Assembly: GCA_029959195.1 (NCBI GenBank)
Contig: CP114120.1
Location: forward strand, 1,426,001 to 1,490,000
Direction of reading: 5' to 3'
Length of the DNA stretch: 64,000 nt
Source: Dictyophora rubrovolvata
Taxonomy: Eukaryota > Basidiomycota > Agaricomycetes > Phallales > Phallaceae
Shown: piece by piece, positions 22,995-36,510 of the stretch
How the letters are laid out: every line of letters starts with the position of its first letter
Position numbering within the stretch: the first letter of the stretch is position 1
Position numbers and translations under genes: made by a program
The notes under the pieces: model-generated
What the model saw: the letters and a program-made list of their open reading frames with translations, nothing else
Database searches by the model: none
Told to the model about the DNA's origin: nothing

Positions 22995-25900
22995 ATGTCC
23001 CTCTCAACGGTGACGAGGATGTCGTCCGGAAACTCTCCTTCCTTGTCTGCAAACTCCTCCTCCTCTGCCGGCCCCGTTCTGCCCTCTTTTGCCCAGACGT
23101 TTAGCGATCTTGCAGGCAATACACATACACATGCACGTTCCTCGCCAGAAATGCAGAACACCCATTCTTTTCATTCCGATATCGATTACTCTGCTGAACG
23201 TCGAGATCAGGACAGGGACAGAGAAAGAGACAGAGAAAGAGAAAGAGAAAGAGACTCTGTCAGGGACAGAACCGGCAGGGAACAGGACCACTCCCATTCA
23301 CATTCACATACAGAACATCGCTCTCGTCTCTCCTCCCACAACCAGGACTCTGTTCTCCCCCCAATTCTCAGTCATCAAGATACACATGCCTCAAATTCCA
23401 GAAAACGCTCCCTTGATGACATCCGTCGCGATGATGATGACCGCGAACCTGAACGTCGACAGGATCTCGCCAGGGATGACAGAGCTAAAGAAGGCGAACG
23501 TCGATCCCCGTACGTCTGTCTGTCTATATCTGTCTAATTTATCCTCCTAATGGTTGGCACGTGTCTTTCTTTTCATAGCTCCCAGATAAAAAGAGAGCCA
23601 TCTCTCTCTCCTTCTCCCGATCATCATCAACAACAACAACACCCTTCTCACCACTCTCGCTACCTTCAACAACCCCATCCCACATCACATTCCCACTCGT
23701 ACTACCCTCATCACTCACCCAATTCATCCAACAAACGCCGCAAAAACAATCATGAGCTCCCTCCATCACCCTCAGATCCTTCTCATAATGAACGAGATAC
23801 CGAACACTCTTCTTCATACAGTGATCCATATTCTCATGCTCATACTCAGACTCAACGTGTCACAGCCCAGTCCAATCCTTCTCCAGCTTCATCTTCCTCC
23901 TCGACCACACGCACTAGCCCCCCCATGAAGAGACTCTCCGCGATAGGTAGTAGAGCCAATTCACTCTCACCTCACCAATCAGCCAACGTTATCCACCACC
24001 CTCAGATTTCATCTCATAATTCTTCCCGCTCCCCCAATCAAGCTCCTTTGCAGCCTCCTCCTATCTCCAAATCCCCTTCCCAATCTCACCTTCGCCCACC
24101 TTCTCAACAGCCTTATCAGTCATCACTCCTTTCATCTCACTTCTCCATGGCTCTTCCCGCTCCATCGGATTCCTTTTCCACAAACAGGAAGAAGAAGCTT
24201 AGTGCCCAGTACCAAGGTGATATCTCAGTTCCAGTCCCAAGACCAATCAACACCGGTAAGTTCCACTCTTCTCTCTCCCCCCCCCCCCCCCCAAAGTTTT
24301 TTTTTTCCAAATTAAATTCTCACCCATCCGACACGAATTCGCACAATACTTTTGACAATTATAGCTACCCTTCCATATAATCTATTTTTGGCCCTCTATA
24401 TATTATCTTCCCCACCCCACTCTTCCGCTTTTTCTATTTTATTTTCGCTTTGTACTTTATCAGCATCACTTCCTTCCCTTCATCATTCCGTCTCTATTCC
24501 TCCCTGTCTCTTTCTCACATGCTAATTTATTTAATATTGCATCGACATGACAACAGGATCCAGAAGCGTGACACCCACGATGGCAACTGCTGGATCTGGA
24601 TCTGGGCCTGGATCTGCCCCTACTCCCGGAAGCGCTTCGGGTCCGGCCTCAATCTCGGCACCAGGTGTGAACGCATCTGGCTCAAATACAAATCATCATA
24701 ACAACAACAACAACAGCAACAACAGCAACATTGCCAATAATATTGTTGTCGCAAGTACAACGCCTTCTTCACTTCAACCACGCGGACCACCCCGTCATCT
24801 CACTATTGCCCCTCATCCACGTACGAGGAGGCTCGAGCCCGTGATACATTCCGCCCCTGTTAATGGCGGATTTTTCCACGGTGCTCGTAATAGTAATCAT
24901 AGTAATAGGGAGAATATGAATGTGAGCGGTGGTTCCACCGGTGGTGTTACCATACGGAGCGTTGGTATTTCGAGTGTACGTTTACACGCTCCCCATACTT
25001 CTTCTAATAATGTCGAGTATAATTCGACTTCTTCCTCTTTGATGGCTTCTGCACCTGGTACCACTGCTGCTACTGCTAATGCATCTACTAACTCCTCTCT
25101 GCACCCGCCTGTTACGCCGATGCGTATTCCCGAACTTCCTCCCATTCCTATTACACCCAACGGAAGAAAAAATATTAACGCCTTCTCCTCCTCCTCTGGA
25201 CTGATGACGAGTGACAATCACCTACCACATCCATATTCTCGATTACCTCCGCCATATTCAGCAGGTCTTCTCGGACGATTCGACAAAGAAACCGTAGAAC
25301 GCCCGTCTATGCCTATGTCTATCGCCGGCATCGGTAGTAGTAGCAGTAGCAGATTCATTCTGGACCGTGAGCGTCTTGAAAAAGATAGGGAACGTTTAAT
25401 TCTCGAACGAGATCGGTCGGAACGCGATAGAGGTGCTGATGTTCCGATTGCGAGGAATGGAGGGATGAGGAGCGGGATGGTGTTGGGGAGTATTAATGTT
25501 CCGCGTACTCCGCTTTTTTCGTCGTTTGGGCAGCAGCAGCAGCCTCCTGCGAGTGCAAATGCAATTGCGAATTCGAATAATAGCGGTAGTGGTGGTGGTG
25601 TTCGATCTCAGCAGGGACGTTCTGTTCCGTCTTCTTCGTCGACGAAATTTTTACAGGTTCCGCATACTGCTGGATTGAACCAGTCTTTTTCTTCTTCTAC
25701 TAATGGTACTGATGCTGTTTCATCATCGTCATCCCTGCATACTGCGAAGCATGCTACCACTTCTAATACAACAGCGTCAACATCGTCGTCGAATTCGTCC
25801 GGAGCAACAGCGATCACTACTACTGCTGCTCTTGCTGCTACTACTAATGGTTCACTATCATCATCAACAGATCCTAAATCGTCTTTTCTCACTCTCTTTT

Positions 25901-26844
25901 CTGATTTCTACGATTCACTTGCGGATTCGAAACTTCTCAAGTCGTGGTTACATGAGCAACTCGTGAAAAGCAATACGTTGATTGAACATTTGGAGAAGGC
26001 TGCTGCTACTGCAAACGGACGTGTGAGCAATAATGGTGGCGGTGGTGGTGGTTCCACGTTGGTTGGCACTTTGGATTCACTGGGTTCTTCATCGGTTGCG
26101 ACGACAACGATTACGTTGACAGGAGCGCAATTGGAAGATTTAATTGAACGGAGATTGGGGCCTGTGAAGAACGAGACGGAGGGACTGAAGAGGCGTGTTG
26201 GAGAGTTGGAAGAGATGGTTTATGAGGCGAGGAAAAGTGGGTGGGGAAAACGTGATAATCCTGTGGAAGTGAGTAAAAAACGAAGGCGACATGAACATGA
26301 AGAACTTGTCTCGTCTACGGTGGTGGTCGTTCCGCCTCCGCCAGTTGTTTCTATAAGAACGTCACCCCCTCCTCCACTCGTTTTGACACCTTCGTCTGTT
26401 GGCGCGGATAATGCTGTTATTCCTCGGGCACCTGCTTCGGCGCCGTTGTTACTCGAAGATTGGAATCGCCATCCTGGTGTACCTTTGCCAAAAGCTCAAC
26501 GAGATATGGAAGAAGGTGTGGTGGGCATGAGCGATAAAAAAAAGACACGAGTCGCCTCTGCCTCTGAAAATGGGTCACCACCACCACCGCGTTCACATCC
26601 GCGTTCGCTTTCTCGGACTGGGACGCGGACAAGTACGAATGGGCATGATTCAAATCCAAATTCCATTTCCATTTCCAAGAGCATCAAAAGCAGCGAAGAT
26701 GATATTGATGTTGATATGGATGGACGTGTAAATAGGACGGATGATGATGGTAGTGGTGGTGGTGGTGATACCCATGATCGTGAGCCTGTGGTTGCTGTTT
26801 CTGTGCCGGAGCATCGAACTAGTGCGGTTAGGCTTGAGTCATAG
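22995..26844 (+). CDS. Large low-complexity protein with C-terminal coiled coil
   Basis: Three exons (22995-23509, 23579-24255, 24557-26844) sum to 1160 codons in frame. Composition is extreme. There is an Arg/Asp/Glu repeat near residue 75, then His/Gln/Ser/Pro-rich blocks and an Asn-rich run in exon 3. A Gly-rich loop precedes a predicted coiled coil (QLEDLIERRLGPVKNETEGL, then RRVGELEEMVYEARK) and a basic KKRRRHEHEE patch that could be a nuclear signal. A short conserved-looking segment (LFSDFYDSLADSKLLKSWLH) precedes the coiled coil. I do not recognise the family. A nuclear regulatory protein is plausible from composition only. The second intron is unusually long for this window (301 nt) and contains a homopolymeric C tract. 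Confidence 0.7.
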
Positions 26845-27548
26845 CGTCGTTCGCACCTCCATTCTTTTGTTTCCTTTTTTTTTTCGTTTTTTTTGGGCTT
26901 CAGGTTTTTTTTTTCACTTTCATTTTCTTTTCTTTTCGCCGTTACGACTTTGGAAGTTTTTCTAGAGAGAAAAGTCCGTCATACATACAACATTCGCGGT
27001 GGTGACAATATCCCTTCTTTTACTTCCATGGTTATTCCCCGACCCCCTCTCCTCTCCCATCGTAATTGTCAGCATGCAAGTTGTGCTTACAGTTCACCTC
27101 CGTTTCTGCGCTAGATTCATATTTCTTCTTCTGCTAAAATACCGACACTTCATTACTCTCCCGGGTCCTCTACATTTCATTCTCGCCCCTCCTGCTTTCG
27201 ATATTTTCTCTCTCTCATATCCAGATCTTTTTCATTCATTACTTGTTTTCGTGCTATTTTTTGCTTTTCTTTTCTTTTTATAACTCCTCTCGCACACTGG
27301 ACGATTTTATCTTATCATTTTTTTGTCGTCTTTTACTTATGTTTCCAGTATTACTTGCTCTTAGTCTTAGTCATTACTCTCGTGTTCCAATAGCATCCGT
27401 TTTACCCGTGTACTATATATCTGTTTACTTAAATTGACAGGAATTTTTTGAGGGAAGGGACTGAGGTTAATTGTGATGATGACACCATCGCGGTTACGTT
27501 TTCGTATTCTTCCCATTCAAGTAAAGCTTCACCGTGGCCCTGCCTGTT
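26845..27548. other. Intergenic region, pyrimidine-rich
   Basis: The + strand is dominated by T and C runs, consistent with 3' flank plus the BMT5 promoter. ORFs here are low-complexity Phe/Leu readings without domains. Confidence 0.5.
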
Positions 27549-28713
27549 ATGGGCAACAAGAAGAAATCAAGTCTCAAAAGTACTCTCTCAAGATTCCAGG
27601 AAAAACAACATAGGGACCAACTGCAAAAGTCCAAAGACGCGGCTAAAGCTGATAAATTAAAAAAATCGCTTCACAAAAGCAAGGCGGGAACTACTACTAG
27701 TCGCCACACGGTTGCTGTCAAGTCTTCTGGCAGCTTCGAGTCAGTGAAAGGCGATCAGAGTCATAACGCTGCTATAATACCTTTTACACCAACGGATACC
27801 ATTCTCCTCATCGGAGAAGGCAATTTCTCGTTCACAAGGTCGTTGTTCATTTCAGATCACCCAGAAATACGACATTTACCACCTGCAAATGTTACTGCGA
27901 CCGCTTACGATTCGGAAGACGTTTGCTACGAAAAGTATCCCGATGCTCGAGATATAGTCGCCGACTTGAGAAATAGAGGCGTTCGTGTGGTTTTTGGGGT
28001 TGATGCTGCGAGTGTGAGTACCAAGAAGGGGTTTAGAGGTCGGAAATGGAGAAAAATTGTTTGGAATTTTCCTCATGCAGGCGAGTATAAAATCTTCTCT
28101 CTTTAACATGTCATGCGTAGGTGCTAAAGGGCGAAGTATTTAATAGGGAAACAAATTGCTGATCAAGATCGCAATATTCTGTCAAACCAGACACTCATTT
28201 TGGATTTTTTAAGATGTGCAGCGGATCTTTTACAAGATGGTGTTATCCCTTCTGTTCAAACCCGCGGCCGCAACAACTTGAAGCGCAAGCGTGGCACATT
28301 GAAACAAGGTGATACAGACACAGCAGACGAAAGTGAACCTGAAGATGAGGATTTGACTACTCGGGTTCAAGTTGAACGAGGAACCATTCTTATTACCTTA
28401 AAAAACGCTCCGCCATATACACTCTGGTCAGTTTTTTTCTAATCTCTTGTTCAAGGTCCTAATTATCGAATATCTACTTCATAATAGGGATGTGCCGTCT
28501 TTAGCAAAAAAGCCGCCGATAACTCATGTTGGATCGAAACAGGACGCACCGCAACCTAGATATGTCCAACTTCGTTCTTTCAAGTTTATTCCTGAAATTT
28601 GGAAAGAATATTCACATCGTATGACCAAGGGTTGGGTGGAGGGTATATATCGGGGGTCTGGGCGTGGAGCCGAAGACAGAACATGGGAGTTTTGTTTAGC
28701 GGATTCAAGTTAA
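27549..28713 (+). CDS. BMT5: 25S rRNA (uridine-N3)-methyltransferase, BMT5-like
   Basis: Three exons (27549-28080, 28147-28426, 28488-28713) sum to 346 codons in frame. The start is the ATG at 27549; the ORF's nominal GTG start is upstream. After a Lys-rich N terminus comes the SAM-binding signature ILLIGEGNFSFTRSL. Then follow TAYDSE, FGVDAAS, WNFPHAG and ADQDRNILSNQTLILDFLR, all typical of the BMT5/DUF2431 Rossmann methyltransferase. The C terminus has YVQLRSFKFIPEIWKEYSHR. The expected role is nucleolar methylation of 25S rRNA. The first intron has a GC donor (GCGAGT) and a TAG acceptor; no GT alternative keeps HAG joined to KQIADQDR. Confidence 0.88.
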
Positions 28714-28939
28714 CAGTGGTTGGCAGAAAGTCTCTAATATATATGTGTATCCTTCTGTCTATTTGCATTACATTACACAGAGATTGCATAGAAAATCTTG
28801 CGAAGCGAATATGATAATGACCTATAGGTATTTGATCAATTATCAATTATCGTGATTCTTTGATGTCATTGAATCATGTAACCCATGTGACGACGGCACT
28901 GTTCCTTCCGAACCGTGGCTCTCACTACTACAGCAACTA

Positions 28940-30247
28940 ATGTTACAAAGGGTCACTCACAAAGCCTACACGAAACTCGTTTTCTCTAATTTATCTCAGC
29001 GAAGATGTATATCGGTAAAGGTATCCTTTGGTGTGAGAGTATAGCCCTTTTCGTACTCAATTTTTGTTGCTTCTGTCCGCAGACTCTGCTTCATGGCTCT
29101 CCAGAAGCCAAGAAGGCTGGCGAGGTCGAAACCCTTCAGCATTCTCGTAGAGTCGCTCGTGGGAAATACGTTCATGCTTTCGAGAGTGAATTTTTTTAAT
29201 TTCGTCTGGGGAAATTGGTTTTGATACTTTTAACAATAGTGCATCAAGTTCGGCCGGACGCTGTTGAGTCGTATAAGAAGGCAGCGTGCGTTTAATTAGG
29301 CCGTAACTATTCGATGACAGTCTTGTCTCTGATGCAAATGATGCGATGCAGTGAAAAGTACTACACAGGCCTTATCGCCAATTCTCAGCTGAAGGTTAAG
29401 CTAACCGGTAGTTGGGAGACTCTTGTCGGCCAACAAGACACGTTCTGTACGTTCGATCTAACAATTCAAATTTGAAAAATGATATTGAATCGTAACGTAC
29501 TGCTTCTCTCAGTGCACATTTTGGAATATGAAAACTATAACGGTTACGATACAGCCTTCAGTCTTACCAGAGGCTCTGCAGTAGGTTTAGTTTTTAGAGC
29601 CCTTGACCATTGTTTACGAGGCTCATGGCGATTCATTCAATTAGCATGAGGCGGATTATAAGGAGATGCTCCCTCATATAACTCATAGGACCTCACAGCT
29701 CAACCAAGAATTTGCGTTCTTCCCTTCTTCTCCGCCGCGTAGTAACGGGGGTATTTTTGAACTTCGGTCCTACCAGCTAATTCCGGGTAAATTACTGGAG
29801 TGGGAAGCAGCATGGTATCAAAGAATCTACTCTTTTTTAGTGTTTTTTCAGTTTTTTGAATTCACAATGGTGATTTAGGAGACAAGGCATTGAGGCGCGA
29901 AGGGAATTAATGGCACCGGCAGGGGCATGGTTTTCCCAGGTCGGACGGCTCCATCAAGTTCATCACTTATGGCAATACCCGTTAGTTTTTCTTCTTCTTC
30001 TTCTGTTGAATGCGTTTGTACGTGATAGATGATAACCTTCTTTCAGTAATATGAAGTCGAGAAAGGATGTACGAGAAATGGCGTGGCAGCGGAAAGGCTG
30101 GAGCGAGACAGTCTCCAAGGTATATTGTTCATTATTTAAAGAAAAGTGCCTGTAGTCTCATGATTGGTTTTTTTTTAGACTGCTCAATTAGCGACTACCA
30201 TGGATGCATCTATTTTATTACCTCTATCTTTCAGTCCTTTGAAATAA
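28940..30247 (+). CDS. NIPSNAP-family mitochondrial protein
   Basis: About nine small exons can be joined from ATG 28940 to TAA 30247. The N terminus MLQRVTHKAYTKLVFSNLSQ is basic and amphipathic, as in mitochondrial targeting peptides. It is followed by LLHGSPEAKKAGEVETLQHS and RGKYVHAFEMHQVRPDAVES. Next come KLTGSWETLVGQQDTF, HILEYENYNGYD, ITHRTSQLNQEFAFFPSSPP, GIFELRSYQLIPGKLLEWE and QVGRLHQVHHLWQYP. The last exon ends FSPLK. These are the two ferredoxin-like NIPSNAP repeats of the family. In animals NIPSNAP proteins are mitochondrial and linked to mitophagy signalling; the fungal role is not established. Introns are 50-70 nt. Confidence 0.9.
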
Positions 30248-30382
30248 ATTGTATTATACCCTTTCCCCCTTCCCTCTGTCTTTCACAAGCACTTTTCTTC
30301 ATGTAACATATTTTCATATATCCACTGCAATAAACAAATACATGCAATTAAAAAGTTGACTAAATATAATTTATAAATACAT

Positions 30383-33300
30383 TCAATCCCTGGGGCCCAT
30401 ACTCCTTCCTCGAAAGGCCCCACGGCCACGACCCCGAATAACATTACGACGCGATTCCTCTGCTTCAAGTTCTGATTTACGCTGCCATTGTGAAATGAGC
30501 TGGCTCACCCCTTGAAACGGTCTTTCGGGGGAGGGAGACGATATTCCATTATTATTGGGTTCCTGACCTGCCTCTAGTGGTAAAGGACTTCGTCTCAACA
30601 GAGTGTTGGAAGGAGAGTCGTCAGACGGGGGTATGCTATTGGAAGGCTCAAAAACAGGAGACACAGGAGACACAGGAGACACAGAGAGTCGACCATTTGG
30701 GGACTGCGAAAAAACCGGCGCCTCTTTTTGAATGTTCAATTTATCTTCAATAATATAATCATAAGTGGAAGAACGGCGGGGTAAAGGCCTAGGTGGAGGG
30801 AGTGGGTCAGTTAATTTTGAAGGAAAAGAAGTACTGGTTGGTGAAACAGCAGGATATCGGAATTGGGTGGGAGGTGTCTTGCCCTTCAAGGCAGGTGGCT
30901 TCTGAGCAACAGGCGGGGGTATCTTTTGGTTTGAATTAACAACTAAATTTTCGTAGAGGCTAACCATGTCCGAGATAGAGCTCCGACGTCCGGCTCGTTT
31001 GGGGCGTGACTCTTCCGCTGGGAGTTGTAGAAGAGAAGGAGAATCTGGCTTTGGCTTACTGACTAAAAGCATGGATTGCGGCCGCTTATCTTTCCGTTCA
31101 TTAGAGACTGGAGATATCGGAGACGACCTTGGTGACAGTTTACGCGGTTCATTTGACGGCAACGGTTTAGTCTCAGCGGGAGAACTGGAGCGAGAGCGGA
31201 AGTGACGGTTGGCAAGTTCAGCTTGGGATTTTGGAATAATGGAAAAGGGAGACAGAAAGTCTGATAACGATCCAGAAACAGAAATATCAATCAATGTTCC
31301 AGATGTACGTCGACTTTGCTTCGAAGGGGAAGGAATTTTCGACGGCTGGAAACGAGGCCCCCCTCCATAGAGATCAACTAAATCGTGGACGGAACTTTGA
31401 CGACGCTCTGGTCTTCTGAACGCTCTTCCTAGAGGCGTCGTTGCGATTTCTTCAGGCCCATCTGCTTCATCTGATGAACTATCATCTGCTGTTTCATGCT
31501 CAAGGGAGCGCGAAATACTGCTGGGCGATGTCCGTAACGGTAAGCTTAGTTTGCTTGGAGAGGAACTCGGTTTAATCAGGGATCGGTTGTGCAAATTCCG
31601 GGTCGGAATATTGGATGAAGAGAGAGGCTTGAAGGAAGTCGTCAGTGTTGGCGTCGATACATTCTCTTTGGGCAGCATAGTTGTGTTGTTGGTGGGGCTC
31701 GAATCGTCACCAGTAAGCCAATCTCTTGGTGCGGGAGGAATTGATGCAGGTAAGTCCTCGGCAGTAGGTTGGATGCTCAGTCGCTTACGAGCCAATGCAG
31801 GTCTTGAAGGTCTGTATTTAGCAGGTGAGCCACCAATAGGTATATCCTTCTTATCCGGAGGATTGCCGGGGGGACGCAGACTGGTTATAGCATTGGGGTT
31901 GATTTGGGAAGAAGACGGTTGTGTAGTCGCCGGAAGCGAGGGGGCTTTATCATGTAGAAGTTCCTTCGCTAATGTAGAATTGTCATTATCAAATTCACTA
32001 AACTTAAATGCATGTGGGAGACTAGGGTTTGAAATCGAGATAATCTTCCCGGGAAATTCGGGTCGTGAGACAGATGCGACTATAGAAGAACGAGGAGCTG
32101 GATTGGATGGATTCCAGCTACGATCCAGGTCTTCTAGGGATGGGTATCTTTGTTCTACAGAAAGTGGAGGAGATCGATAGGCAGCTAAGCCAGTCCGTGA
32201 AGCAGACATGCGAGGAGAGATGGGAGTTCGAGCTGCTTGGGTAGGTTGAGGTAAGGGAGAACGAGAAATTACTCCTCTTAGTGGAGGTGGTTTACTTTGC
32301 ACTTTCAGTCCCGATTTGAAATTCTGAGCGACTTCTCCCAAGGTAGGAGGCACCTGAGCTTGAGGGATACTAGCCAGGCCGTCAAAGGCATCTCGTGAAG
32401 ACTTGAAATTAGGTATTGATGAGATTACTTGCGAGACCGGTTGTGGAGACGGGCTTGGCCTTGAATCCACCTTTTTCTCTACTATGTTCGCCGAGAAGGA
32501 GTCGCCAAAGCTAGCCCCAGTAGATTCCTGCGACTTTCTTTGGCCACTTGATGATCCAGGTATAAGCCAGGCATCGTCAAACTTATCTTGAGTAGTCGTC
32601 GGCTTAGCTGATAGCCAAGGGTTCTTGGATTCTTTTGAAATCGCGTCTGCTTCCCTTGGGGGGACGGTGCTCGTATTCAGGAGAGCTGATACTGGACGCC
32701 CTCGTCGCATGGGTACAATATTCTCAGGAGTCATTGAAATGACATTAGTCACAGGTTTTGGAGGGGGGCGAGAAGTAATGAGATCCCGAAATTCATCTTT
32801 CAAAGATGAAGATGGATGCAAGCTCAAAGATATAGATTTTTGTGGAGTGACATAATTAAACCTGGATTTGGTACCACGTAATTGGTGGACCGTGTTCAAA
32901 AGATCAAATATTGTAGGTCGTTGCGTTCCAAGTTCTTGAAGCATCGATGCTGTTCACGTTATTCGATTCAATACATACTTCTCCGACAGAAATCGTAGTG
33001 CCATACCTATCAGAGCGTTCATCTCGCGGGAATAAACAGGGTAAGGTGGTATACGATATTGAACATTAAGAATGGCCAATGGTCCGTGTTCTTCAAATGG
33101 TGTCGTATAATAGCATAGCTTGTACAATAAAACACCCAGCGCCCAAATATCTATGCAACACGCGTAAAAAAGATACCAACTAACGGGTAGAACTAACCGG
33201 ATTTCTGATCAATGTGCCGCCGCTGATATACGTCAACCATCTCGGGAGCTCTGTACTGCAATGTGGTATGACGCCCTAAATCAGCTTCTAACTCTCGTAA

Positions 33301-34053
33301 CTCTTGTATGGACGTAGAATGTCGAGCAGAAACAGGAACAGCAGAACCGAAGTCGCATAATTTATACAGAGTTGAGCTGGCTTGAAGGATGTTTTCGATC
33401 TTCAGGTCTCGATGCAGCAGTGGAGGGGTTTGACTATGCATAACGGCGACGGCTTCGCATACGTCGACGAATATTTGAAATATTTCCGTTTCCGTAAGGC
33501 GTTCCCGAAGACGGCGATTCATCATGTCAATCAGCCCACCACCTGATTACGAGAGAAAATAAGCACCTATTTATCAGATCAGAGAAGTACTTACCTGCAC
33601 AAAACTCCATCAGGATAAACACCTCATAGCCCCCGTTAGGCAGGTTATGCCACGAAGCATCAATGAAGTCCACAATATTGGGATGCCCGCGTAATTTACG
33701 CTAAGTAACCTCTCATAAACATTAAGAGCTTTCGGGGACGGGGAAAGACTAACCATCACTTCCACTTCCTTTTGTACTTCCTTCAACATGTTCGAATCAG
33801 CAACTGCTATTCGTTTCAGGACATGCTGAGTGTTGTTATTGATCGGCACAGCCGAACGAACAACATAGACATGCGCAAAGCCACCTTCAAACTTATTATA
33901 TACTTATGGCACATACTAGTGGAAATAAATCAAACCTTGACTTAAATACCGTTCAACCTGTACGTTATGTCGATTAACCAAGATTGTTTGACCGGGGTAT
34001 AAGGTTCCTCGTTGGGTAGATTGAGTGAAACCATGATAATATGGAGAGGCCAT
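30383..34053 (-). CDS. Ark1/Prk1 (NAK) family serine/threonine kinase
   Basis: Start [20 protein letters not shown] at 34053. The kinase domain is spliced over six exons: [17 protein letters not shown] (glycine loop), HVLKRIAV (ATP lysine), [12 protein letters not shown] (catalytic loop), LCDFGSA (metal site), [10 protein letters not shown], and [15 protein letters not shown]. It ends near [19 protein letters not shown] single exon (32944-30383) adds about 850 residues rich in Pro, Ser and basic motifs. This is the layout of Ark1/Prk1/AAK1 kinases, which phosphorylate endocytic and actin-patch adaptors at the plasma membrane. Pro-rich stretches in the tail ([24 protein letters not shown]) could bind SH3 domains. 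The C terminus is Arg-rich ([11 protein letters not shown]). Confidence 0.9.
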
Positions 34054-34270
34054 CAATTGCGGAATAAAATCTCGAAAATCAGAACAACCTCACCCAACGC
34101 ACCGCACTTTGATGCGTCGGACGGTGAGTGAAGAACTTCCTTACGTAAGCAGGCGGTGGTAAACAATATTTAATTAATCTAGTAGTGAGGGGTGCTACAT
34201 TGATATCGGTACAAAAGGTGGTTCTTGTGGATAACAATTTTGGGTTTGATAAAGACAAATAAATAAGAAA

Positions 34271-36324
34271 CTCATTTGGAAAGAAGCTCCGTGGTCATCT
34301 TCTCCCGCCATTCGCAACCGGAAATATACTCGCATGCACTAAGTAACCAGTGAGCATCTTCGGACATAATGGAGTATAGTTACTCACTTGCAACGATTCG
34401 CATCTTCGATAGAAACGCCCACGGGTTCCCTTTTGCCATACCACCAGTCGAGAACATTGTCAATGTGTGAGTTGAGAAGAGATTCGTCATGACTAAACTG
34501 AACCTGACCAATAATACCGCCTGCGGCCAAGTCCGGTTGCTCTGAGAAGCATTCAGTTTCTACTGAAAATACATGATATAGGACGACCTCACCGGTGTTG
34601 TCATTCACATCTTCGTTGTCTGCCGCCCTTTTGGTGGGGTTAGATTCTACCAACTTGGCAGTCTCTATCTTCTCGGTAACTTGTTCGACAACAACTGGAC
34701 TAGTATCTTGGCCATTGAGAGTCTGCCGCTCAATGGAAGGTTCGCGCTGCAGAAGAGGGTCTGCCGCGATAGCTTTGCATGATTGCAGACTTTCCAAGAT
34801 AGCCCTCTGTAGCTGTTCGCTTTGAGGTGAATTACTACGTCTCGGTTTCTTTCGCGTGCTAGTGGGGACTGCATTTGAACGCAGGCGATAAACGATAGTT
34901 AATTGTTCATGGACCGGTAGAATTACATCCTCTCTTTTCTCCAGCAAATCAAGGCCTGTCAAGGCAGTTTTCCACCATCGTTCTAGGTCTTTTAGACACA
35001 TTATAGTAGAGTCCTCCCCGATTACGGGTTGAATTTGAGTCAAGAATGCGTTGGAAAAGGTTTGTGATGAATCGACATTGAGGGTCTGCCACAATTTATC
35101 AAAATCAAAAGGGGTGGATACAGATATCAGGTCATTAAGCAGATTTCTGTATAGCATTAACTGCAGACGAGACGCTAGGGTTGCGGAATGAGATGGCAAT
35201 GAAAATGTAAATCTCGTTTTACTATCACTCAAGAAGAGACGATGTCCTCTTGGGTGATGGCGAACGCTTGAACTGACTGTTGCCGTAGAAACCTCGCTGT
35301 CGGGACACTGAGTATCTGGAGTTTTTTTGGGCCGTCCCCTAGAACGTTTAGGAATACGTGGAGAGGATGAAGACGATGATGGCGGTGAGGAGGTATCGAG
35401 GGTATTTTGATCGGGATCCGTAATGGAACATGGAAATCTCTTGATTTCATCCTGCTCAATCATTAGAACTTGTAGTTGTACTCCAAGTATTACATTACAA
35501 TTATACCCGCAACCAATTGACCACGAACGAACCCTACAACGGGAAATTCGCGCTGCCATAATGAGCTTTATTAATTCACCAAATATAAAAATTAAGAACT
35601 TACACATATACTACTTAGGCCTAAAGTTTGAATACAAGCCAGCATGTCGCAGAGCCTATTTCAAAGTTAATTCTGAGTTTCTACTATTGGAAGTCGGCAG
35701 CATACTTCCTCGCCCAAACTTCTTCCTGAGTTCGCGCTTCTATCACGATGCGGTCAGGGTGTATTTCGCGCTCGAGAGCACTGTGAATAGCCTAGATAAA
35801 TTAAGGATACATGCGTCTCAAGAGGAAGGCCCTAAACCCCAAACCCACATTGCCAGCTTTCAGCGTAGCGTCGTTAACAATCGCAGTTTTTTTCTCCACA
35901 GCAATCTGCTTCCCGTGTCTGGTCATGAATTCTGAAGGTCGGTGTTCCAGCTTTCTGGAACGCTGTTGTTGAAGCCCATACTCGAATTGTACCTCACACC
36001 TGTTGTGTGGCGTACCATTGGTCAGACTACTAACAAAAATGAGAGTAGAACACACCATGTCGGAGCGACAAGGTCCGTGACAGACAGTCGACCATTGGGT
36101 CTAAACCTCTTAAACGGACTCAGCGTCTTGAGACCGTTCAGCGCGGCCGGTGAAATTGAGGGTGGCATGCTCTCTTCCGAGACTGTTGGGTTGGAACTAA
36201 GATCCGTGCCTAAAGTGGTAGGAGGGCAGTATAGAGCAGACAACGCGTCTATTTCCGCGCACTCTTCCTCAGTAAGAGTTATAGGTCCCCCACAAACCGA
36301 ATCGTAATCTTCAGAGTCGGACAT
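34271..36324 (-). CDS. EXO5: Exonuclease V (EXO5/DEM1 family)
   Basis: Seven exons can be joined from ATG 36324 to TGA 34271. The N-terminal part has RLSVTDLVAPTW followed by CEVQFEYGLQQQRSRKLEHR. It continues with LEREIHP, IVIEARTQEEVWARK and ALCDMLACIQTLGL, joined to REFPVVGFVRGQLVAGIIDE. The last two acidic residues belong to the nuclease metal site. The large exon has LSDSKTRFTFSLPS (DxK of the PD-(D/E)XK core), RLQLMLYRNLL and HIDNVLDWWYGKREPVGVSIED. The end RCNACEYISGCEW gives the C-x2-C-x5-C part of the iron-sulphur cluster. The family is a single-strand exonuclease, mitochondrial in yeast. Small exons (52 and 54 nt) lie in the middle. The last exon as I count it is one base off a perfect frame, so that boundary needs checking. 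Confidence 0.87.
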
Positions 36325-36510
36325 CTATCTGGAGCGACATGGAGCGCGTTAAAAAAGAGGAACGCGGGATGTGAACCATGGATCACTGTGGGCGCGTTGG
36401 CCACACGTGTCGCCATCGCTTAGGTAATTGGAGTGCAATTCGTGCTGTGACGTAGCTAGTAAGTAGTTTGCAACGCCGATCGATACTGCACCTGAGTGCA
36501 CACCAGAGTC

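Noticed and set aside
22901-23297. Minus-strand ORFs opposite the large low-complexity gene
   Set aside because: Shadow of exon 1 of the gene at 22995, caused by codon bias and repeats.
31551-32180. 209-codon + strand ORF opposite the Ark1/Prk1 kinase tail
   Set aside because: It lies fully within a single coding exon on the other strand and shows no domain.
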